Assembly (NCBI GenBank): GCA_963978895.1
Contig: OZ022238.1
Coordinates: 33,533,093 to 33,597,092, forward strand
DNA from: Erpobdella octoculata
Lineage: Eukaryota; Annelida; Clitellata; Hirudinida; Erpobdellidae
Direction: 5' to 3'
DNA: 64,000 bases
Shown here one piece after another: positions 10,931-22,304 of the stretch. Below the pieces are notes generated by a model. It ran no database searches. It worked only from the letters and a program-made list of their open reading frames with translations, and had not been told where the DNA came from. The position numbers and the translations under genes were made by a program. Every line of letters starts with the position of its first letter. Position 1 is the stretch's first letter.

Positions 10931-11047
10931 AATCCAACTTTAAGTTGTAGATGATGCGGTGACATGCCTGGCAAATCCAATGAGTTCAAAAACTCTGTTG
11001 GATAATTCACAGCTTCGCTGGCATCGCAAACTGTATCGATAGATTTG

Positions 11048-11049
<2 letters not shown>

Positions 11050-11146
<97 letters not shown>

Positions 11147-11223
11147 CAATACATATATATATACATATACAAAAGAAATATATAAACATACATATATTCA
11201 TAAATATACATATATAGAAAAAG

Positions 11224-11299
<76 letters not shown>

Positions 11300-11300
11300 A
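11050..11300. repeat. (TA)n microsatellites
   Basis: Two pure TA tracts at about 11050-11142 and 11229-11297 are separated by an AT-rich spacer with ACATATATA motifs. Confidence 0.95.
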
Positions 11301-11980
11301 AACTGTATATATACATTAAAATAAATAAAGATAAAGATAAAAAATGCACAGATACTGAAAAATTTACATAAAAATATATAAACACATATGCATACATGCA
11401 AACAAACATACTTATTTTGTAAAGAAACAAAAATGATAATTACAAAATAGGAAGTTTGGGCTATATATTATTTAGAATTGGTTTAATAGATTGAGCAAAT
11501 TAGTTGGGAAGTTCTGTGATTAAAATAATAAACAACATATGAACTACAGTACATATTTATGTTTAGTTTAAATTTGGAAAAGGCTATTTTGATAACAGGG
11601 AGTTCTTGTTATATAAAAGTAATCTTGGGTTATATTTGGGTTTCTAGATAAGTTATTATGTAAGAAATAACAAAATTTAAATTTACAGATTAGTACTTTC
11701 GCAAATCGGCTCCGCCGGCTAATCTGGCGACCTAGTGGTCTAGCCCATACAGGTACCAATAAAGTGGCCTATGCGCGAAATATTTAAAGCAAAAGTGATT
11801 TTACAAGATTTGTATACTTCGCGTTTTAAATATTCCGTATAATAAATGAATATATAAAAAAACATTCAAATTATAGATTGTTGAGATACAGCTATGTTAC
11901 GCGAAAATTATTTTAAATATTTTTTAAAGTTTGCGTTTTAATGGCTCCATATAATAAATTGATACATCAAAATACTTGCA
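11301..11980. other. No gene seen
   Basis: AT-rich. A GC-richer island at 11700-11760 (CGGCTCCGCCGGCTAATC) has no recognisable coding or RNA feature. Confidence 0.5.
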
Positions 11981-11986
11981 AATTGA

Positions 11987-13100
11987 TTGTATAAGCACAA
12001 CTTTTATAAAGAGTTAATTAAGAAAAGTTCATTTTTCTCGCGTGGAGCTTCAATCATTTATGTGACTGATAATGGTGCCAACAGGAAATCAGCCTATCGC
12101 AACGATGTCAGAATAAGCTGTTCTGCGCATAATCTTAATTTAGCTGTAGAAAAAGCTTTTAAATCAAATAGTGCTGAACCTGTTTTTGAACTGATTGGGA
12201 TTGCAAAACAAGTAATTTCATATTTCAAGCACAGTGGTAAAAATATAGAACTACAATGCACACTCAAGCAGGATGTTGCTAGTCGTTGGAATAGTTAGTT
12301 TTTTCTCCTGGAGTCATTGCAAAGCCAGTTAAATCATGTTAAATCAGTTCTTGCGGATGCAAAACAGTTTGACAAGCTGGAGCTGTTGAATACATTAAAT
12401 GATAAGCTCCTGAAAGATGTGGTTGAATTTTTCTATCCTTTTCATCAGTCTACAGTGCAACTTTCAGCTGAAAAAATACCAACATCCCCAATGTTTTTTC
12501 GTTTAAAGTCGCTCTGTAAAATAAATTCTTCTAAGAGTGAAAGTGTCCGCGATCTCAAAACTGCTTTTCAGAATAGCTTAGAGGAAAAATATACCATTCA
12601 TCCTCTTTAAAAACTAGCAACAGTGATACATCCTTCATATAAATATTTAATTTTTGCAGATCCAAGTGATCGTAATTTTGTTTATTCTGAACTGCGAAGT
12701 ATGGTAGAAGAAACAAAATTGTCTTCAACGGATGAAATGGATTGCTTCATTGAAAGCGACACAGAAGAACAACCTCTTTTAAAGAAAAAAAACCAGATAC
12801 ATCGGATTTATTAGCGGATTTTAAAACGGCTGCAACTCCATTGACTGACAGCGGCGACACAAGACATGAAGAGGATAAATATCTTGAAATGCCAGTCATG
12901 GAAACTGATGTCTTGAAGTTCTGGAAAGACAATCAAAAAAGCTTCCTAAACTGGCACTAGTCGCAAAAAAATTATTGGCTATACCAGCGACTAGTACACC
13001 CAGTGAACGAGTGTTTTCAATTTGTGGATTGACTCTAAGTGAGCGAAGAGCTCGAATGAGTACAGAAACATTAGAAATATTATTTTCTTTTTAAATACAA
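11987..13100 (+). pseudogene. hAT transposase pseudogene
   Basis: Consecutive pieces of a hAT transposase lie in order with stops and frameshifts between them. Core: YVTDNGANRKSA with a catalytic-region Asp, ISCSAHNLNLAVEKAF, ISYFKHSG and TLKQDVASRWNS at 12050-12298. Middle: 12317-12610. Then LATVIHPSYKYL (about 12613-12655), and VLKFWKDNQKSF (12912-12947). The dimerisation motif TSTPSERVFS is near 12990, followed by LSERRARMSTETLEILF up to 13093. The BED finger is not seen. The frame breaks at 12296, 12608 and within the 12780 A-run. The right end is the GAACCGAACC array at 13205-13345, likely its subterminal repeat. Confidence 0.8.
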
Positions 13101-13204
13101 TATGGAACCTTAATTTTTTTAATTTTTTATTAATTTTTGTTAAACGTCTTGAATTAATAAACTGTGTTTAATAATTGCCTGTGTTTTTTAATCTAGCTTG
13201 AGCC

Positions 13205-13345
13205 ATAGTTTTCCCGAACCGAACCCGAACTGTAAGCACTAGCGAACCAAACCGAACCCGAACTATAACCACTAACGAACCAAACCGAACCCGAACTATA
13301 ACCACTACCGAACCGAACCAGAACTCTTAAATTAGGGTTCGATTC
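13205..13345. repeat. Tandem repeat, CCGAACCCGAACT type, about three copies
   Basis: A unit of about 43 bp (ACCGAACCCGAACTATAACC followed by ACTA and CGAACCAA) is repeated about three times, then GGTTCGATTCCCATCTCTA, which reversed begins TAGAGATGGGAATCG like Ac-type hAT ends. It is probably the right subterminal region of the hAT copy just upstream. Confidence 0.65.
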
Positions 13346-13350
13346 CCATC

Positions 13351-13795
<445 letters not shown>

Positions 13796-13796
13796 T

Positions 13797-14000
13797 TTTT
13801 TAATCTAGCTTGAGCCATAGCTTTCCCGAACCGAACATCATAGTTCAGAATGATAATGTAATAATTGTTTCGGACAGCGAAGGTAAGCGGAATAGCTGTT
13901 ATTGTCATTTTGTTATTGATACATTTATAAATTCTAAATTCAACAACCCGAACCCGAAAAGTCCAAAAATTCCTACCCGTGACATCCCTAAAATATATAT
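13797..14000. repeat. hAT terminal fragments
   Basis: TAATCTAGCTTGAGCCATAG then TTTCCCGAACCGAAC repeats the sequence at 13188-13225. At 13945-13990 ACCCGAACCCGAA ... CCTACCCGTGACATCCCTA resembles a second Ac-type hAT terminus. Confidence 0.5.
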
Positions 14001-14290
<290 letters not shown>

Positions 14291-14374
14291 TATATATGTA
14301 TGTGCGTATGTATGTGTGTATGTATGTATGTGTATGTGCATGTATGTGTGTCTCTGTGTGTGTTTATGTATGTA

Positions 14375-14728
14375 CTAGCGGAGATACCCGGCGTTGCCCA
14401 GGTTTTTTGAGGTTTTTCTAATGTTTGTCTCTTTCTCTCCCGTTTCCTTTCCCACCTGCTTTCCCACTCCTGTTAGCTTTTCCGTTTTCGGTCGTTTTCC
14501 CACTGCCGGTCACTTTCCCGCTCCCGGTCGCTTTCCCGCTCCCGGTCGCTTTCCCGCTCCCGGTCGTTTTCCCGTCCCGGTCGCTGCCCCGTTCCCGCTC
14601 ACGTTTGCTCTCCCATTCCCGCTCACGCTTGCTTTTCTGTTCCCGCTCGCTGTCCGTTCCGGGTGCTTTCCCGTTTCTATAATAGACAAACTAACCCACA
14701 AACATTCATATATATATATATATATATA
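14375..14728 (-). mobile_element. Helitron, array-bearing, minus strand
   Basis: The 3' end CTAG is at 14375-14378 with the CCCGGCGTTGCCCAGG hairpin region just inside, then the GC-rich array (CCCGCTCCCGGTCGCTTT units) and a TATATGAATGTTTGTGGG 5' part. It lies head to head with the next copy. Confidence 0.7.
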
Positions 14729-15390
<662 letters not shown>

Positions 15391-15741
15391 TTTTGGTGAG
15401 TGTGTGAGAGAGTGAGTGAGTGTGATTGAGAGAGTGTGTGTGAGTGAGATTGGGATTATATAAGTAGATGCTTATGCTGTTATGTTATTGGTTTGCCATG
15501 TTATTTTGTGCCACTAAGCTTTTTTTATTTTTTGCTCTTTCATAACGTCAGTAAATTGTTGATAGGAACAATAAATAATGTTAAGAAGATGAAAAAAGCA
15601 ATAATATTTTATTTTGGCACGTATTGATTTTTATATGAAAGCTTTCAGCTTTTTTATATTATATTTCTACTAGATTGCTTGGCAAATTAATAAATAGAGC
15701 AAGCTTTTGAATAATTAAACAACTGACGGACGCTTTGAGCG

Positions 15742-15748
15742 TATAAAA
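15742..15748 (+). promoter_or_regulatory. TATA-like box of candidate host gene
   Basis: TATAAAA lies 29 bases upstream of the candidate ATG at 15777. The spacing would leave almost no 5' leader if it is used, so it may be incidental; surrounding sequence is AT-rich. Confidence 0.3.
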
Positions 15749-15776
15749 TCCAAAGCTGATTTTGCGGAAAAAAATA

Positions 15777-16395
15777 ATGGATAACACGTTTAACAAATTG
15801 AAAAAACTACAAACTGATGTTGTTTCTCGTCGCCAGCAAATTATTTTATGGCGAAATTTACAAGCACTAGAAAAAGAAAAAAAGGCAAAAATGTCTGAAA
15901 ATTATCGCAGAACGTTACAAGTAAAAAAAAGACTCGAAAAAAGAAAAACGATTGGAGTGTCAAAAGAAAGAAAAAATCTTTTGCAAGCAATGATTAAAGA
16001 AGAAAATCAGATAATAGTAAAAGAAGAGAATTCTACTCAAATGACAGCTAACGAAAAGCTAGCATTTAAATTTGAAACAGAAATGATGAAATGTTTAAAA
16101 ATATTTTTAAATGTTGTGATTGAAAAACATAAGCATAATGAATGTTTTTTAGAATGTTCATCAAAAATTCAAAGCAATGAGACAGCCGAAATAGAAAATG
16201 AGGGTGTAAAAAACATTGTTGCAAAATTATTTGGCAGTAACACCAGTAAAGCTGATGAAGTAGCAAGCTGGATTGAATCAATTGTTCGAAGACGGGCTCC
16301 AAAGCTGTTGGAAACATCAGGTATTCCTGAAGATTTTATTGTTCAACTCAATAAAGTGCTTGCTCTAGAATTTCCAGCTGATTCTGAAGAATTGG
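15777..16395 (+). CDS. Candidate host gene, exon 1: Lys/Glu-rich coiled-coil protein
   Basis: The frame is open from ATG 15777 for 206 codons to a plausible splice donor, G|GTAATT, at 16395/16396; unspliced it stops at 16424. The first half is strongly helical and charged (SRRQQIILWRNLQALEKEKK, then KKRLEKRK) and looks like a coiled coil. The second half (VKNIVAKLFGS, EVASWIESIVRRRAPKLL, IPEDFIVQLNKVLALEF) looks like a folded helical domain. No transposon motif was recognised, and composition is unlike the surrounding repeats. Exon 2 at 17098 continues in the matching phase. I do not recognise the family. Alternatives are an unrecognised transposon protein or a retained pseudogene. Confidence 0.5.
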
Positions 16396-17097
16396 GTAAT
16401 TTATATTTTTTCAAATTCATGTAAAATAAAAACATTTTGGCGTGCTGGGAGGGGGAATATATTTTCGCCTTCTCGGCGATTTTATATCGAAATAACATCG
16501 TCGGGGGAAGATTATTACGCGTACAAATGTTGCTTGGGGAGAAACTTTTAGAGGCGAGATACGGTTTCACGACACCGGCAAATTCAGAACTATTAGGGAT
16601 TTGTTGGAAAACCTGGTTTTTACGGTTTGCTTGTTTTATTTTATAAAAATACTATTGTCACAAAATAAATTGCAAACAATTAGTAGCCGCCAAATTACAA
16701 AATTATAAAAGATTTTTAACAAACTACGGTTGATTTGTTAATTTTAATTTTATAGACTTATCATCATCAAAACACGATTTGCAAAAAAATAGTAGATGAT
16801 GAATTACAAATAATGAAATTTTTTTGAAAAACAAAATTCTTTACGGTTCAAAAGTTAAATTGAATAATAATTATATTAAATTAACCGTCAGTTAGCCTGC
16901 TCTTGCTTGAATGTTAGCAAACCTTGAAAGTAAAGATTTAAACTTTACGTCATCCATTAGAGCTAAAATTTTACATAAAAGCTTCTTCCTCATGACAATG
17001 CAATCTATTAAATTTATAAAACTTGTAAAAATTAGTTTTTTATTTAAAATTATTTATTCATTTGTTTTTTTATATAAATATAATAATATTGATTTAG

Positions 17098-17312
17098 AAA
17101 AAAAAACTCGCGAATGGTCGCGTGAAAACGAACAGCTGATCTGGAACAAGACAAAACCAAAGCCCATGCACCTTCCACCTTTGTACCATGACAACCAGAA
17201 AACTGCTGTCGACAGTGAGTTTACATCCCATGATAACCAGGTGCAGCAAGTGACCATGACTCGATGGAATGAACTTAAATTTTGTCGTTATTTAAGAATT
17301 AGAGATGATTAG
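17098..17312 (+). CDS. Candidate host gene, exon 2 (C-terminus)
   Basis: Begins after a pyrimidine-rich stretch and ATTTAG acceptor at 17092-17097. The split codon (one base from exon 1, two from exon 2) gives Glu, so the phase matches without forcing. The exon reads KKTREWSRENEQLIWNK, a basic Pro-containing segment, and ends RYLRIRDD followed by TAG at 17310-17312. An AATAAA lies 84 bases on. The intron would be 702 bp (16396-17097), AT-rich and without recognised repeats. The upstream hydrophobic open sequence at 16911-17097 in the same frame is taken as intron. With exon 1 the protein would be about 278 residues. Confidence 0.45.
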
Positions 17313-17395
17313 AAACAAACTTATTTGCTAAAAAATTCATTTTTTACTATTTTTTGTGATTTCAAAGCCTAACAAAATTAATCAACCATTTTAAA

Positions 17396-17401
17396 AATAA
17401 A
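17396..17401 (+). terminator. Polyadenylation signal AATAAA
   Basis: AATAAA 84 bases after the stop of the candidate gene and 35 bases before the next Helitron end. Confidence 0.4.
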
Positions 17402-17436
17402 GTACTTTTGGTTATCCATATATATATATATATATA

Positions 17437-17700
17437 CTAGCTGACCCAGCAAACGTTGTTTTGCTTTTTAAATTATTTTGGTTTTTTTACTAAGAGTTTA
17501 ATGTACAAAATTATGACAATTTAAAAAAATCAATCTCGAAAAACAATCGAGTGTACAATGCCGGGGCTTTTGAAAGTTTTTTTTATCGTTTTTCTTTCTT
17601 GTTCCGTTTCCTTCCCCGCTTGCTCTACCGTTCCCGTTTGCTCTCCCGTTCCCGTTTCTGCTTGTTTTCACGTTCCGTTTGCTCTCCCGTCAATTTATCT
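17437..17700 (-). mobile_element. Helitron 3' part, CTAGCTGACC family
   Basis: CTAG at 17437-17440 abuts (TA)n. Inside are GCAAACGTTGTTTTGC (hairpin), TAATGTACAAAATTATG, and a short tail matching the final codons and stop of the helicase at 10.54 kb (ATCGAGTGTACAATG), then the GGGAACG-type array. It confirms that the array copies descend from a coding Helitron. Confidence 0.7.
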
Positions 17701-17875
17701 TTAATCTAAAGTTTTATTTGGCAAGTGATGACAACTAAGTTGATATTTGATGAAAGTAATTTAGGTTATGACATTTGATTAAGTTACTTTTAAAGGAAAC
17801 GGTACATTCGTAGCAAAGATAAAAATAACACACAACATATATGTATGTATATATATATATATAAATAAATATATA

Positions 17876-18035
17876 CTAGCGGGGGCACCCGGCGTTCCCG
17901 GGGTTTTTAGAGGTTTACCTAATGCGTTTCTTTTTCGCTCCCGTTTCCTTCCCGCTTGCGCTCCCGCTCCAGGTCGTTATCCGTTCTCTGTCGCTTTCCC
18001 GCTCATTTTTTCGCTCTCATTCCCCCTAGATCCAA
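17876..18035 (-). mobile_element. Helitron 3' end, CCCGGCG family
   Basis: CTAG at 17876-17879, then CGGGGGCACCCGGCGTTCCC, GGGGTTTTTAGAGG and the array. Truncated by the (CATA)n tract at 18041. Confidence 0.65.
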
Positions 18036-18040
18036 TTCTA

Positions 18041-18110
18041 CATACATACATACATACATACATACATACATACATACATACATACATACATACATACATA
18101 CATACATACA

Positions 18111-18141
<31 letters not shown>

Positions 18142-18214
18142 GTATGTATGTATGTACATACATACATACATACATACATACATACATACATACATACATA
18201 CATACATACATACA
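18041..18214. repeat. (CATA)n microsatellite with a short inverted switch
   Basis: CATA repeats with an internal flip to GTAT (about 18140-18156), giving a small palindrome. It is the left boundary of the retrotransposon cluster. Confidence 0.95.
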
Positions 18215-18457
18215 TCGTTCCGGCGATTTCAAGTTTTGTTTCGAACAGTTTTCTGCTGAATTTTGAATTTTCGTGTTTCAAGTTAGGAATTTGGAAATTT
18301 TTCTCGCCGAAGGGCGTCCGCCTGATCAACGGACGTGGGCCCACCTCTCTCTTAAAAGCGTCAAGAAGTTTAAGGGCCGAAACGCTAAAAATGAGAGGTT
18401 CTTCTTCTGAAGACCTTCGGCGACGAAAGCTCGCAAAGAGTTAAAACACATTTATGA
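18212..18457 (+). mobile_element. RLE retrotransposon copy A0: 3' UTR only
   Basis: A severely 5'-truncated copy consisting only of the 3' UTR. It starts TCGTTCCGGCGATTTCAAG, like the sequence following the stop of copy A1 at 22.0 kb, and ends GAGTTAAAACACA. The full-length copy A1 begins at once afterwards (TTTATGAGGCATTAAGCC), apparently inserted in its tail. Confidence 0.75.
18303..18423 (+). ncRNA. Conserved four-helix RNA structure, copy A0
   Basis: An outer stem TCGCCGAAGG/CCTTCGGCGA encloses three hairpins: CGTCCG/CGGACG around a CCTGATCAA loop; CCTCTC/GAGAGG with inner AGCGT/ACGCT; and GGTTCTTC/GAAGACC with one bulge. See the RNA finding for covariation with subfamily B. Confidence 0.6.
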
Positions 18458-18530
18458 GGCATTAAGCCATTTGGCAACCGGGAAAGACCGGTGACAACTG
18501 GGAAAGACCGTTGGCAACTGGGAAAGACCG

Positions 18531-21500
18531 TTGACACTTGGAAAGACAAGTGACCTCTCGGAAAGACGAGAACTTCACGGGTATCAGGCCTGGCTTAGCC
18601 GAAGTACAATCCGTTCAAATGCCGCTTCATCTTATACTACGAAATGCCCCCAGAGTTCCAACCGAAAGGAGGGGGAGAATGATGAACTCACATTCGGACC
18701 TTTGGACAACGACCCTGCTTCTTCAACGGACCCTAATGGGGGTATGCTTCACGAGTGTGTTTGCGGTAGGAGTTTCAAGACGATCCGTGGAATGAAAGTC
18801 CACAGAACGAAAATGGGCTGCTTAACCGAATTCCGTCAACGTCCTGCATCAGATAATGCAGGTAAAACGTCGAACATTGCCGGGCCGGAGGCCAACCACA
18901 GCCCCGACGCAGTTCAAGATGTGAATCCGGAAGTAGAAATCAGTCAACCTAGGCCAAGAATTGATTTTCCTGCAGCAGGAGATACAATTGCATGGAAAAA
19001 GTTGGACGAAACACTCTCAAAACTTCTCAAAACACGTTCAAGAAATTCATCAAATTTCAGTATGAAAGACTTCACTGATGTTATTTACGAAAAAAGCATT
19101 GAATTGTTTGGTGTGAGACAAAAACGTCAGGTTCGAAACAATGAAGGCATGATTTCTAGACGACAAAGAGAAATCAATCAGCTGAAGAGAGAAAAGAAAC
19201 TGTTACGAAAGCGGTGGAAAAGAGCCCAGGAAAATGAAAAAGCTGGTCTCGCAGAGCTGCGGCAGAGTTTGGGGCGTCGTTTGTCTGCCCTAATGAAGGC
19301 CGAGCGTTTTCGGATAAAGAAAAGAGATCAGAGAAATGCCAGGTTTCAGTTCATCAAAGACCCATTCAAATATGGAAGAAATTTACTGGACCCACCCAAG
19401 TCAGGAACGCTTCAAGCAGACAAAGCAACGCTCGATGAATATTTTCGGTCCGCATTCCGTGACCCGCGTGGAGATCAGCAGTTAGAAGAAAGAACCGATC
19501 TTCCAGAAATCCCACTTCCAAACTTTTCTTTCAGAGAAGGCATGATTTCGTTACTCGAAGTTACTCAATTTCTCTACAGAACAAGAAACAGATCTGCTCC
19601 TGGACCAAATGGGGTGCCATATCTCGTCTACAAAAAATGCACAGAAGTATTGAGATTATTGCATTCTCTACTCGTGGGCTCTTGGGAAAGAAGAAGAATT
19701 GAAAGCGAATGGCAAAGAGCAGAAGGTATCTTTATTCCGAAAGAAAAAGACTCGAAGGAAATACATCAGTTCCGCCCAATTTCATTGTTAAACGTCGAGG
19801 GAAAGATATTTTTTGCTGTCCTTGCTCGGAGACTGACAAGCTATGTAATTCAAAACAATTACATCGACAGGTCTGTTCAGAAGGGAGGAGTGCCAGGAGT
19901 ACCAGGATGCATCGAACATTCGTCAGTGATCTGGGAAGCATTGAAAAGAGCTAAAGAAAATCGTCTCAGCTTGCACATTGTCTGGTTAGACTTTGCCAAT
20001 GCTTATGGAGCCGTTCGTCACCAAATGTTGTGGAGAACTCTCAGATCGCATCATGTTCCAAATTTTGTGATAGAAATGTTGCAACAGTATTTCGGACATT
20101 TCAAATTGAGGTTGTCTACGTCCTCCTGTTCAACAGAATGGTTCCAGTTAGAGGTTGGCATAGCAATGGGCTGCTCAATTTCACCCATTCTCTTCGTATT
20201 AGCGATGCAGCTGCTTCTGAATGCAGTGGGTTCTCGCGTGGAAGAAGCTTACGTTGGCAAAGGTATCTTGATGCCATCGGTGAAGGCCTTCATGGATGAT
20301 ACAACTTTGGTTCTAAACAAATGTATCTCAATGCGACGAGCTCTTGATGCATTCAGCGGGCTGCTATCATGGTGCGGCATGAGTTTCAAGGCAACCAAGT
20401 CAAGAAGCTTATCTCTGCGACGAGGCAAGATCGACGACAACGTGACCTTTTCAGTTGCTGGCAACAGGATCCCAACATTGAGAGAAGAACCGGTTAAGAG
20501 CCTGGGAAGGTGGTATGACGATTCGCTTAACGACACTGGACGGTGTTCTGAGGTTCTTCGATCGGCATTTGAAGATATGAAGAAAATTGATGCGGCCCCA
20601 CTCCAGAGCAGGTTCAAATTGTGGTTGCTTCAGTTTGTTCTATTACCGAAATTGCTTTGGCCTCTATCAATGTATGAGATGAGCTTACCATTGGTAGAAA
20701 AGCTAGAAAGGAGGATGAATAAATTTACAAGGAAATGGTTGGGTCTGCCTCCGGGATTTTCTTCGGTAGCTTTGTACAGCAAGACTGCCAAACTGAGGTT
20801 GCCACTGAAGTCTTTGGTTGAGGAGTTTAAGATAAACAAGATCCGTACGCAACTAATGCTGGATAACTCTTCGGATCAAAGAATTGTGGAGATGGGACCT
20901 CTTGTAAAGTCCGGAAAGAAATGGGTAGCCAGAAAGGAGATCGCAGAAGCTGAAGCCTCTTTACGTTGGACAGAAAGAGTTGGGGCAGTTCAACAGGACA
21001 AACGGGGTCTCGGGTCAACCCATCGAATTTGGTGGTCAAAAGCCAGCACCAGTGAACGAACAAGTCTGGTCATTCAGGAAAGAAAGAAAGCTATCGAGTC
21101 CCAGAGAATGATTAAGTTTGTTCAGTTATCTCAACAAGGAGACTGGACGACATGGGAAAATGCTGTTCAGCGTTCACTTTCTTGGAAAGACATTTGGCAA
21201 TACACACCACTACGTTTGTCTTTTTTGATTAGATCTGTTTATGATCAACTGCCGTCATCCAGCAATCTTCGAAGATGGAAGTTGAAAGACGATGATTCGT
21301 GCATGTTATGCGGGCAATCGGAGACTCTCATTCACGTTCTTTCCTGTTGTTCGTTTTCACTTTCACACGGGAGGTACACTTGGCGTCATAACCAAGTACT
21401 CCGAAAATTGCTTGACTTCGTCAAAGAAGCGTGTAAGAAAGCAAAGACAAGAGGAATACAGCAGAAAAGGAAAATCTACTTTTTGAGAGAAGGCAATCTG

Positions 21501-21980
21501 AAGTTCCACAGGTTCAGATCTACAAGAGACTTTGAATGTGTGATGGGTGCTGCCGACGATTGGTCGGTTTCGGCTGATTTGGATGGCGAAAGAAAATTTC
21601 CAGAAGCCGTGAGATCTAGCGGCTTAAAGCCGGATATAATTGTATATTCTGACTTGGCCAAGACAATGTTCCTGATTGAACTCTCTGTGCCATGGGAAAG
21701 TAACATGGAATCTAGCAATATTTTCAAAGAGGAGAGATATAGGGAGTTAGCATGTGATTTGAATGCCAAAGGGTTCAGGACTGAAATTTTTGCAGTCGAG
21801 GTTGGCGTTCGAGGGTTGGTTAGCAGCTCAATGTTAAAACTGCTGAAAGCTCTTGGTTTTTCAAACCGAGAAAAAACTCGAGCCATCAAGGAGATCTCCC
21901 AGACAGCTGAAGCTGCATCTTTTTGGATTTTCGCTAATAGAAAAAAGAAAGCGCTACAAGATGCACACGAAATGGTTTAG
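18531..21980 (+). CDS. RLE non-LTR retrotransposon polyprotein, copy A1 (full length)
   Basis: A single open frame of about 1149 codons for the protein of an R2-superclade LINE (possibly Hero- or R2-like), which nicks a DNA target and reverse-transcribes its RNA there. Domains: Cys/His finger C76-x-C78 ... H91 ... C97; a basic helical region (about 205-290); RT from about 350, with RSAPGPNG, WLDFANAYG (catalytic D487) and FMDD at 587-590; a CCHC motif C924-x2-C-x7-H-x4-C; and a restriction-like endonuclease with KPD (D1035) ... IELS. The frame begins at TTG 18531; the first in-frame ATG is near codon 72, after sequence conserved in subfamily B, so initiation is probably non-AUG. No internal stops. 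It is the best candidate for an active element here. Confidence 0.9.
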   Translation: MTLGKTSDLSERRELHGYQAWLSRSTIRSNAASSYTTKCPQSSNRKEGENDELTFGPLDNDPASSTDPNGGMLHECVCGRSFKTIRGMKVHRTKMGCLTEFRQRPASDNAGKTSNIAGPEANHSPDAVQDVNPEVEISQPRPRIDFPAAGDTIAWKKLDETLSKLLKTRSRNSSNFSMKDFTDVIYEKSIELFGVRQKRQVRNNEGMISRRQREINQLKREKKLLRKRWKRAQENEKAGLAELRQSLGRRLSALMKAERFRIKKRDQRNARFQFIKDPFKYGRNLLDPPKSGTLQADKATLDEYFRSAFRDPRGDQQLEERTDLPEIPLPNFSFREGMISLLEVTQFLYRTRNRSAPGPNGVPYLVYKKCTEVLRLLHSLLVGSWERRRIESEWQRAEGIFIPKEKDSKEIHQFRPISLLNVEGKIFFAVLARRLTSYVIQNNYIDRSVQKGGVPGVPGCIEHSSVIWEALKRAKENRLSLHIVWLDFANAYGAVRHQMLWRTLRSHHVPNFVIEMLQQYFGHFKLRLSTSSCSTEWFQLEVGIAMGCSISPILFVLAMQLLLNAVGSRVEEAYVGKGILMPSVKAFMDDTTLVLNKCISMRRALDAFSGLLSWCGMSFKATKSRSLSLRRGKIDDNVTFSVAGNRIPTLREEPVKSLGRWYDDSLNDTGRCSEVLRSAFEDMKKIDAAPLQSRFKLWLLQFVLLPKLLWPLSMYEMSLPLVEKLERRMNKFTRKWLGLPPGFSSVALYSKTAKLRLPLKSLVEEFKINKIRTQLMLDNSSDQRIVEMGPLVKSGKKWVARKEIAEAEASLRWTERVGAVQQDKRGLGSTHRIWWSKASTSERTSLVIQERKKAIESQRMIKFVQLSQQGDWTTWENAVQRSLSWKDIWQYTPLRLSFLIRSVYDQLPSSSNLRRWKLKDDDSCMLCGQSETLIHVLSCCSFSLSHGRYTWRHNQVLRKLLDFVKEACKKAKTRGIQQKRKIYFLREGNLKFHRFRSTRDFECVMGAADDWSVSADLDGERKFPEAVRSSGLKPDIIVYSDLAKTMFLIELSVPWESNMESSNIFKEERYRELACDLNAKGFRTEIFAVEVGVRGLVSSSMLKLLKALGFSNREKTRAIKEISQTAEAASFWIFANRKKKALQDAHEMV

Positions 21981-22235
21981 CCTTGTTTACATTGGGCGAT
22001 AATCGTTCCGGCGATTTCAAGTTTTGTTTCGAACAGTTTTCTGCTGAATTTTGAATTTTCGTGTTTCAAGTTAGGAATTTGGAAATTTTTCTCGCCGAAG
22101 GGCGTCCGCCTGATCAACGGACGTGGGCCCACCTCTCTCTTAAAAGCGTCAAGAAGTTTAAGGGCCGAAACGCTAAAAATGAGAGGTTCTTCTTCTGAAG
22201 ACCTTCGGCGACGAAAGCTCGCAAAGAGTTAAAAC
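21981..22235 (+). other. 3' UTR of copy A1
   Basis: After the TAG come CCTTGTTTACATTGGGCGAT, a U-rich stretch, the four-helix fold and GAGTTAAAACACACACATAC leading into (CATA)n. It is almost identical to the A0 and A2 3' UTRs. It likely binds the element's own RT for target-primed synthesis, by analogy with R2. Confidence 0.7.
22092..22211 (+). ncRNA. Conserved four-helix RNA structure, copy A1
   Basis: Same fold as at 18303: outer 10-bp stem 22092-22101 with 22202-22211, enclosing three hairpins. Confidence 0.6.
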
Positions 22236-22304
22236 ACACACATACATACATACATACATACATACATACATACATACATACATACATACATACATACATA
22301 CATA
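22236..22304. repeat. (CATA)n tract between copies A1 and A2
   Basis: About 16 CATA units form the 3' tail of A1 and the insertion point of A2. Confidence 0.95.

Noticed and set aside
20249..20617. Minus-strand ORFs of 60-140 residues opposite the RLE polyprotein
   Set aside because: They are shadows of the coding strand, recur at the same places in A1 and A2, and have no motif of their own.
22092..22211. Hammerhead ribozyme (CTGATCA ... CCGAAAC looks like the core)
   Set aside because: The core needs CTGANGA; here it is CTGATCA in both subfamilies, and stems do not fit the hammerhead layout. An HDV-like fold could not be built by hand either.
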